Made by a program: the position numbers and the translations under genes | Shown here: positions 56,611 to 64,000 of the stretch, piece after piece | Position numbering within the stretch: the stretch's first letter is position 1 | Layout: each line of letters starts with the position of its first letter | Notes under the pieces: model-generated | Database searches by the model: none | What the model was told of the DNA's origin: nothing | Seen by the model: only the letters and a program-made list of their open reading frames with translations | Source of the DNA: Chondrilla cf. caribensis | Taxonomy: Eukaryota > Porifera > Demospongiae > Chondrillida > Chondrillidae | Length of the DNA: 64,000 bases | Assembly (NCBI GenBank): GCA_964020155.1 | Contig: OZ026557.1 | Coordinates: 927,501 to 991,500 of the forward strand | Direction of reading: 5' to 3'

Positions 56611-57552
56611 ATGGGATCAATATTGATCACAGTCTTCCTACTCCTTCAACTGGTACTCCTTCCTATCTCTAATGCACCAGGTACCCGAGGAGTAGCAGGA
56701 TTACAAGGACCACCCGGGCCTCGTGGTAATCCGGGAGATACTGACTTGACTAAAGAAGAATTCAACAGAATTACAACTACAGTCACTAGTCAAGTCATCA
56801 ACTCGATGAACTATTCCGATACTCTAAAGACACTACAAGAGCTAGCAGAATGCATGGAGGATGTGAAGGCTCAGCTGAAGGCTATCAAAACACTCATCTG
56901 TTCGAAAAAGTGTAACATTACAGGTCCTTGGAGGCGTGTTGTGTACATCAACCCAACACTGTACAATAGCTGTCCTTCTGGTCTGCGTAAGGTGAGCATA
57001 CCCAACACTAACAAACAGGCTTGTGGAGGGACTGTAGACAGAGGCTGTTCGTCTGTTAACTTCACAGTGGATCAGAACTACACTGATATTTGTGGAATAG
57101 TCCAGGGATATCAGTTCAACAGTCCTAATGCATTTTCTGGAGATGCATCAAAGACTATTGATGACATTTATGTTGACGGCATCTCAATAACCCAGGGGTC
57201 TCCCAGGAGACACGTGTGGACCTATGCAGCTTATTACGTTGAAGGAAGTAGTGACAAGTGTCCATGTGCAACATCCAATGGTAGAGTATCCCACCCTCCA
57301 CCTAGCTTTGTTGGTGATGACTACTATTGTGAGACTGGGTTTGTGTCAGGTGCTCGACGAATAGCTTGGGAGGATCCTCTCTGGGACGGGAAGGGTTGTA
57401 CTAGACCAGAAGATCGTTGTTGTCAGAGATTTGGATGGTTTCATAAGACAGTACCATCCAGTGATAACCACATCGAACTACGTTGGTGTAAAGATTATGT
57501 GTTAAGTGATGAAAATATACTTACCGATTTGGTTGAAATTTGGGTCATGTGA
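56611..57552 (+). CDS. collagen-like protein with nearly deleted collagen part (copy 14)
   Basis: 313 residues. The signal peptide is followed almost at once by only seven Gly-X-Y triplets. The N-terminal Cys segment ([10 protein letters not shown]) and 21 triplets are deleted in frame, leaving SNAPGTRGVAGLQ at the join. [11 protein letters not shown] linker, then the Cys-rich domain complete. Variable segments read [29 protein letters not shown] and KDYVLSDEN; the end is [12 protein letters not shown]. Without the N-terminal Cys and with a short helix, this form may not build the higher oligomers expected of the others. Confidence 0.88.
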   Translation: MGSILITVFLLLQLVLLPISNAPGTRGVAGLQGPPGPRGNPGDTDLTKEEFNRITTTVTSQVINSMNYSDTLKTLQELAECMEDVKAQLKAIKTLICSKKCNITGPWRRVVYINPTLYNSCPSGLRKVSIPNTNKQACGGTVDRGCSSVNFTVDQNYTDICGIVQGYQFNSPNAFSGDASKTIDDIYVDGISITQGSPRRHVWTYAAYYVEGSSDKCPCATSNGRVSHPPPSFVGDDYYCETGFVSGARRIAWEDPLWDGKGCTRPEDRCCQRFGWFHKTVPSSDNHIELRWCKDYVLSDENILTDLVEIWVM

Positions 57553-58692
57553 CATTCACTTGCAGATTTCCTACAGAGCACATACATATATGTACTAATA
57601 CAATGTGTCTGTACATGTACTCAAAAAATTCATTAATCCTGCATTATGATTAAGAAGTGATTAGTTTGCAATTATGTGGCAATATACAGTATAATGCAAT
57701 GCGAGGTCACTCAGACCTATACTAAACTGGAATAACCACACATGCACACATGTACACATGAATATCTGACATACACAAGATACACATCATTGATACTGAG
57801 AGTGATACAGAGAATTCTCGTTAATCCACCACAATTCATTTTTAACAAGTATTATGGTGGATTAATGTGTTTGGTAGATTAACTGGATATTCATTAGTAC
57901 TTTATATTGTGGCTGATTAAAAGGTTTGACTGATAAAGGGGTGACAGATTAACAAGAATTTACTGTACATATACAGTACATGTATGTACAGTTAGTGCAT
58001 GTCTTTCTTAGCTTGTCCCTCAGAAACAAACCATGACATTATCACAAAGATACACTCTGAAACTCATAGTCATGCACGCAGGAGACAATGATGCTAAACA
58101 TGTGTCCATGCATCGTCTGGCTATGAGGTTTGGTCATGTCAGTTCATATAATAAGCTGTTGTACAGCCATGTACCATGTTGACCATGAGTGTAGAGATCT
58201 ACAGAATGACCCACTGAAGGTGCAAACATTGCAGTATACTCATCAACAGCAAACTTGCAAGACGAACTACATGAGTTTATACATACACACCATGTACAGT
58301 ATACTAGTTTGGTTCATTACTTCCAAAAACCTAATATAGAACCACAATTTCAACTATTAATAGTATAATTGTACGTACTATTTGATGAGTAAGCTTATTA
58401 TCCTTGCGTGCGAGCTGCCATGTAATACAATGCAATACACACCGTCACCTAATATCAAGCATGATATAGTGAAGTATTGCAAGGTATACGGCATTAGACA
58501 TTGAGGTTCACACTACGATCACAACACAGACACTCCAATACAATCCAATAAGCACTGAAATGTTAATAATGATAATAATAGCTCTACTGGTTCAAGGAAC
58601 CATGTTATATTATATACAAGTAACAACGACTACCATCTCTCACGCACACCAACCTACAGTATACGAGTATCCAACTCACACGACTGACTCAC
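57553..58692. other. 3' flank of copy 14 and unit boundary
   Basis: Array flank with the MITE at 57,806, then sequence shared with 14.8-15.4 kb and 34.1-34.4 kb. No gene seen. Confidence 0.6.
57806..57967. mobile_element. 162-bp MITE-like element
   Basis: Left end TACAGAGAATTCTCGTTAAT and right end GATTAACAAGAATTTACTGTA are inverted; same family as 17,899-18,057. Confidence 0.65.
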
Positions 58693-58813
58693 CTGCTAGA
58701 CTCTGCTATGGCCATCCTGTGGAGAGAGGAGTCCCAGAACTTCCTCAATATCACGGAGATGTAGTAGCGAGTAGCGTCAAAGAAGGCCGGAACGCAGTCT
58801 CCCCTCCCATAGC
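58693..58813 (-). pseudogene. UBE4B-type internal exon (block H)
   Basis: VPAFFDATRYYISVILRKFW then SSLHRMAIAESSR with donor GTGAGT; one His-to-Tyr change. Placed downstream of its block's other exons, as in A, C and D. Confidence 0.65.
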
Positions 58814-58939
58814 CTAGTACTATATAATCTAGAATCACGCGTTCACACACGAGCAGTGTTAGTAAACTGGTCACTGTGAGCACAGACACTGTATACTTGA
58901 AGTAGACTAATGATCACGGAGTTTACAGAGTGGAAAAAC

Positions 58940-59044
58940 ATGGCGTCGAAGGTCGAGGACGAAATCAGCTCAGAGAAACCTTGTGAAATCAACAATATCA
59001 AGAAAAATGGCGGACAGAATACTCTACATAAACCACCTAATTAA
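58940..59044 (+). CDS. short recurring ORF (block H copy)
   Basis: 34 codons, MASKVEDEISSEKPCEINN then a different tail; a net 1-bp loss relative to the 43,005 copy shifts the frame after INN. Confidence 0.25.
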   Translation: MASKVEDEISSEKPCEINNIKKNGGQNTLHKPPN

Positions 59045-59149
59045 AACCGGTTACCTAGCAAAGAGTATCTATAATTGAACTGTGCCCTTACCGCTATAAT
59101 CCAACGTTGCAATTGGTTTGAAACCAAAATTGATCACAATGTAACAATA

Positions 59150-59740
59150 ATACTCTGTATTTGAAAAATTGATGAGGTGAAGCACAACTGATTGAATGTA
59201 CAGTGTGTCTGTTTCTGAAGTACATGTGTATACGTATATTAGCACTATAATTATTATTAATGTGTTTGAATATGAACCTTATACAATGTCATAATTTATA
59301 TACATGTACACATATTATACATAATATAATTATTATTATTACATTATGTATAGTATACATAATAATATATATATATATTTATATAGCTATAGTAATGATA
59401 CTGTACTAAATACCTATATATTATATATATATATATATAATTATAAATAATTATAAAGATGTACACATATCATAATATTATACATACCTGCAGAATTAAA
59501 ATAGTACTAGTCCTATATTATTGTATAAATTCTATTTTCTGATCCCATTCTTATTACACAGCATATCAATAGGACATGTACAACAGTCATACTGTTCACA
59601 TCAATAAATAATTACATGCTTCATGCAGGAGGATTATCATTGTCTGAGAATACAACATTGAAGGCAATAGAAGATGAAATTAAGACATTGGTTGTGAATC
59701 ACGAATGTTGAAGAAATTAAAGTAAGCCATGTTCACAATG
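59150..59740. other. AT-rich stretch and UBE4B 3' flank remnant
   Basis: AT-rich to about 59,510, then the sequence that follows the UBE4B stop in block D (ATACAACATTGAAGGCAATA). It breaks off at about 59,697 before the last exon; the U-box exons are absent here. Confidence 0.6.
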
Positions 59741-59889
59741 TACACCACACACATTGCACCCGCGTCAGTTCACCGGAATAAACCACACAATTGATGTGGA
59801 TGTCCCATACCTACATATGTACATGTCGCATATGTATGTATGTACATACGTCGGATACACAACACGAAACTGTCCATCTTGGACCTCAC

Positions 59890-60473
59890 CTCACTGCGTA
59901 TGCCTGCCTTCAACAGGTTCCAACAACACTCATCGAACATCTCCTTCCTGTAGGACCTCTGTGGGTGAGGAGTGTGGAGATACATGTAGTGAGTAGCAGC
60001 TATGCACTAAATGGATGTAGTTATATACGTACCAGTTTGAAGTGTTAGCTGCTGCGAGTACTCCTGCATGTACTTGTAAAACCTCTCGTGTAGTGTGTGT
60101 TTTACTTGCAATTTATGTTAAAGTATCTTCAATCATAACTGTACATATGTATGTATTGCATTGTGTGAATATACGTAATATAGGTATGTGCGCATGCATG
60201 TAGTTATGTACTGAGTACAAAGTGTGCAGAAGTCACATTACATACTGTGTGCACTGTGCTAGTACTTTCAGTACTGTGTTCTCATATACGTACGTACATA
60301 TGCATGTGCTGTATTGGCTGTGTGCATCACATGTACTGTATTCACTGTATATACTGTACAGTCTGTATCAAAAAGACTGTATGATCTACATGTACAGCAT
60401 AGTTGTATACCAAATGTATAGTACATTTGTAGTGTTCTGTGTACACCTCACCTCATCCCTTACTACTGCTCTT
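59890..60473 (-). pseudogene. UBE4B-like exon remnants (block H)
   Basis: Exon 59890-59958 (RSYRKEMFDECCWNLLKAGI) is intact with splice sites. 60452-60473 is the truncated preceding exon with a changed residue run. The downstream VKRL, U-box and last exons are missing. Confidence 0.75.
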
Positions 60474-61076
60474 ACATATTATGTATCTTAATTCTATGGA
60501 TTGGGAGCAGTACATGCACCTGTGAAAAATAAAAATCATGTGATTATCACATGCACTGAGTACTTGCATACAGTGATATTGCATACGTTAGTACTCGTGC
60601 ACAATAGGTAGCAGAGAAGTTAGTCATAGTTGTGTACTGGAAAGTGTGTGGCAACAGTAAGTTTGATAGAAATCAGTATTCCTCACACCAGCCAGCTAAT
60701 CAGTCTGGTGTACACCTGGGGTGGTTGTTCAAAGTACACAGTACCTACAAAATTAATCAATTAGGTGTATCATTAGGACAGCTCATAGGCTTCAATAAAT
60801 GAGAAAAATCAATTGAAATATACAACTATATGGATTCTTACCGTAAATGGGTTCACCTTGTTATTACAGTAACCTGTTTACAGTTGAATAGATGACCTTC
60901 TCTTACACACACGCCACATGTCCTATAGAGTCCACTCCACCACAGCTTATATTACACAAGTACAGGATGTACAGAATACTAACTACACACATACCTACAG
61001 TACTGGAGGGGGTTAACATACAAAGGACAGGTCACTACCTGGGTTACTGCATACTAATGTGTCCACACTACAGGAC
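60474..61076. other. array upstream region of copy 15
   Basis: From the truncated exon junction to the promoter block; no separate gene. Confidence 0.6.
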
Positions 61077-61084
61077 TATATAAG
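61077..61084 (+). promoter_or_regulatory. TATA box, copy at 61146
   Basis: TATATAAG 69 bp upstream of the ATG. Confidence 0.8.
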
Positions 61085-61145
61085 ACAGACACACAGTTGA
61101 CTCCAGGATATAGTTGAAGAGAGAGTGAGTGAACTAGTGAGGACC

Positions 61146-62273
61146 ATGGGATCAATCTTGATCACAGTCTTCCTACTTCTTCAACTGGTACTCCTTCCTA
61201 TCTCTTATGCTCAAGAGAACAGATCTAGACAGTGTATAGACAATCCCACTGGATCGCTGCAGCTCAATGTTGATGTCCTTGGAGTTCCTGGACCACAAGG
61301 TCCCACTGGGGAGAAGGGAGACACAGGAGAGATTGGAAGAACTGGGAACAAAGGGAACAAAGGACAAAGAGGAACTATCGGGTTAGATGGACCACCAGGT
61401 CCCCGAGGAGTAGCAGGATTACAAGGACCACCCGGGCCTCGTGGTCATCCGGGAGATACTGACTTGACTAAAGAAGAATTCAACAGAGTTACAACTACAG
61501 TCACTACTCAAGTCATCAACTTGATGAACTATTCCGATACTCTAAAGACAATAAAAGAGCTAGCAGAATGCATGGAGGATGTGAAGAATCAGCTGAAGGC
61601 TATCAAAACATTCATCGGATTGAAAAAGTGTAATATTACAGGTCCATGGAGGCGTGTTGTGTACATCAACCCAACACTGTACAATAGCTGTCCTTCTGGT
61701 CTGCGTAAGGTGAACATACCCAACACTAACAAACAGGCTTGTGGAGGGACTGTAGACAGAGGCTGTTTGTCTGTTATCTTCACAGTGGATCAGAACTACA
61801 CTGACATTTGTGGAATAGTCCAGGGATACCAGTTCTACAGTCCTAATGCATTTAGTGGAGATGTATCAAAGACTATCGATGATACTTATGTTGACGGCAT
61901 CTCAATAACCCAGGGGTCTCCCAGGAGACACGTGTGGACCTACGCAGCTTATTACGAAGAAGGGTATAATGATAAGTGTCCATGTGCATCATCTCATAGT
62001 ATTGTATCTCACCCTCCACCTAGCTTTGTTGGTGATGACTACTATTGTGAGACTGGGTTTGTGTCAGGTGCTCAACGAATAGCTTGGGAGGATCCTCTCT
62101 GGGACGGGAAGGGTTGTACTAGACCAGAAGATCGTTGTTGTCAAAGATTTGGATGGTTCCATAAGACAGTACCATCCAGTGATGACCACATTGAACTACG
62201 TTGGTGTGAAGACCAAGAAGTGAACACCAATGAAGACATTTTTGTGGATTTGGCTGAGATTTGGGTCATGTGA
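61146..62273 (+). CDS. secreted collagen-like protein, shortened collagen (copy 15)
   Basis: 375 residues. Signal peptide, Cys30, 20 Gly-X-Y triplets (eight missing between GPP and GPR in frame), an [21 protein letters not shown] linker, and the Cys-rich domain. Variable segments read [29 protein letters not shown] and [10 protein letters not shown]. The domain is close to copy 2 (same [14 protein letters not shown] segment and same 3' flank) but keeps the KCPC pair lost there. The linker matches copies 8 and 14, another mosaic. Confidence 0.9.
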   Translation: MGSILITVFLLLQLVLLPISYAQENRSRQCIDNPTGSLQLNVDVLGVPGPQGPTGEKGDTGEIGRTGNKGNKGQRGTIGLDGPPGPRGVAGLQGPPGPRGHPGDTDLTKEEFNRVTTTVTTQVINLMNYSDTLKTIKELAECMEDVKNQLKAIKTFIGLKKCNITGPWRRVVYINPTLYNSCPSGLRKVNIPNTNKQACGGTVDRGCLSVIFTVDQNYTDICGIVQGYQFYSPNAFSGDVSKTIDDTYVDGISITQGSPRRHVWTYAAYYEEGYNDKCPCASSHSIVSHPPPSFVGDDYYCETGFVSGAQRIAWEDPLWDGKGCTRPEDRCCQRFGWFHKTVPSSDDHIELRWCEDQEVNTNEDIFVDLAEIWVM

Positions 62274-63899
62274 CAAGTAAAAGTCATAAACTACCACATT
62301 AGCATTGATATTGGCTTCTTACACACATTCTGGTAACAGCAGATCACAATTACCTCAACTCAGTTACAAATCATCATAGGATTGTGTAGTTTGATCACTA
62401 TTCACCACCTTGTTGAATACCTCTATATGTACACACCCATACCAGCTCTTGCTCAATAATTTTTGTGTGATTGAATAATTCGATTTGTTCTTGAGACAAG
62501 ATTCTAAATGTAAACACGAGGTCACTCAGACCTACATATTATACTTAACTGGGATGACTGCACATATATATGCACATGTACACATGAACATACCATCACA
62601 CACAAGACACACATCAATGATTCACATAGAGAATATATGTAAGTACATACACTTATAGGTCATTCTTGGCATGTCCCTCAGAAACAAACCTTTCTTAATG
62701 TACAGTCAGTGTCTTGCTCAGCATGTGCTTTGAAAACAAACTGAAATTCACACAAAGGTATGTAATATTGAAACTCATGTGCAATTATGTAACAAAATCT
62801 TCATAGTCGAGAATATATTATGTATACACGTACTGTATCATAGAAATACTTGAATACATACTACATATTACATTATAGAACGGTATACAGTACTTGAAGA
62901 GTACAGAATCCTCAAAGATGCTACTTTGGATTGCTTCTACTCACAACATGACCAGATAAACACTCAACATCATTTAGCAACTCCACACATTACAAAGGAT
63001 TCCAATCAGACCATGTGTGAGCACAAATGTTCATTAGACCTGTATGGACACACCATAGGCAACACTGGATGGGTGTACATCTACATTCTCATAGTCATGT
63101 ATAAATCCAATGATGCTGAATGTAATATGCTTCTGGTTGTGATAACACACAGAAGACATGAGTCATATAACTAGCACCAGTATGTGCAACTCTCTGGGAC
63201 TGACTGAAGGAAGGTGACCACAAAATTGCAGTTCACCAGACAAACATTTCAGGTCACTATATATGTACAATATTGCAGAGATCTCATGAGAAATGTACAC
63301 ATACATACAGTCAGTGTGTGAGTGAGAGTACATGCAGTACTGATGTGATTCAAGTTAGTGGTGCAGTACATCTCCGTTAGGACATATGTACATACACACA
63401 CGCTCCAGAACCTGTTTCATACAGACATTTTACTTGGTCCAAAGCTCATGTACACTTTGTATACTCAGTCTGGTATAGTATACAGAAAGTATAGAATATA
63501 TACGTGAACTCTTAAAAGTGCTTACTACGAAGGTTGACCTGTACACACAGAACACATGTCATCATTAGTTGTACTGCAGCGTGCGTGGTTTGAGATAATT
63601 TCTACTTTTAGTAAGTCCGAGGATAATCAAGTCATTTGTCACACATTTTACTTGGTCCCCAGCTCATGAAAGTACAGAATATATGAGTGAACTTTCAAAA
63701 GTGCTCACTATGAAGGTTGACCTGTACACACAGAACACATATCATCATTAGTTGTACTGTGTGTGTTTTGAGATCATTTCTACTTTAAGGTTAGTCCGAG
63801 GATAATCAATTGTATTTGTCAATGAGCCCACAGACCACTATTTCAAATTCATTACTAAAGAAACATTGTAAATGTACTTTCAATTCTATATGGATTCTT
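62274..63899. other. spacer after copy 15
   Basis: Duplicate of the flank after copy 2 (CAAGTAAAAGTCATAAACTA; GATTCTAAATGTAAACACGA; GATGCTACTTTGGATTGCTT). The short open frame at 62,926 parallels the one at 12,412 and lies in the same repeated spacer. No gene seen. Confidence 0.65.
63426..63815. repeat. local tandem duplication of about 215 bp
   Basis: ACATTTTACTTGGTCC..., AAGGTTGACCTGTACACACA and GTCCGAGGATAATCAA occur twice in the same order (63,426-63,637 and 63,641-63,815). Other spacers have this block once. Confidence 0.8.
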
Positions 63900-64000
63900 A
63901 CATAAAATGGGTTCACCTTTTTATTGAATTAACCTGTTTACAGTTAATGGATGACCTTCTCTTACACACACACCACATGTCCTATAGAGTCCACTTCACC
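63900..64000 (+). promoter_or_regulatory. upstream region of a further array copy
   Basis: TTAACCTGTTTACAGTTAAT, GGATGACCTTCTCTTACACA and ATGTCCTATAGAGTCCAC match the block found about 200-310 bp upstream of the ATG in other copies. A further gene would start a little over 200 bp beyond the window, unless it is one of the deleted forms. Confidence 0.7.

Overview
The window reads as animal nuclear DNA. It has spliced genes with GT-AG introns, Kozak-type starts, TATA promoters, long TG/CA microsatellites and small inverted-repeat DNA elements. A secreted collagen-like protein with a Cys-rich C-terminal domain, expanded in tandem, points to an early-branching animal, most likely a demosponge. 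That assignment is inference from the domain type; no search was run.

Layout. Positions 26-6249 hold the 3' part of an unrecognised multi-exon plus-strand gene whose exon phases all join; one exon contains an in-frame 24-bp minisatellite. From about 8 kb to the right edge there is a tandem array of plus-strand, apparently intron-less genes for one secreted protein family: signal peptide, one free Cys, an uninterrupted Gly-X-Y collagen stretch, a short heptad coiled coil, and a ~210-residue Cys-rich C-terminal domain. Ten copies are open from a Kozak ATG to the shared C-terminus (ATG at 8272, 10481, 19233, 22159, 29818, 32388, 41177, 48339, 56611, 61146). Two full-length copies are broken by one lesion each (13317 nonsense, 36826 frameshift). 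Four more are 3' fragments (about 24.87, 36.5, 39.39 and 51.12 kb). The last 100 bases match the upstream flank of yet another copy.

Interleaved on the minus strand are repeated blocks of 3' exons of a UBE4B-type ubiquitin ligase (U-box E3/E4). They lie at about 15.4-18.3, 26.6-28.7, 34.4-36.1, 42.7-45.7, 47.2-47.8, 52.6, 55.5 and 58.7-60.5 kb, with a remnant at 6.7 kb. Order and orientation suggest that collagen-like genes sitting antiparallel in a UBE4B region were copied together with it as a composite segment. Only the 42.7-45.7 kb block keeps four consecutive intact 3' exons with matching phases and splice sites, ending in a stop; only the 34.4-36.1 kb block keeps the full preceding exon.

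How the parts may work together. The collagen-like copies share a near-identical promoter, start and protein frame but differ in four short segments of the C-terminal domain. This is the pattern expected if a conserved trimeric scaffold presents diversified surface loops, comparable in architecture to collectins and ficolins. A recognition or matrix role is inference. Mixed linker types and 3' flanks, promoter duplication, internal collagen deletions and fused fragments show that the cluster changes by unequal exchange and gene conversion.
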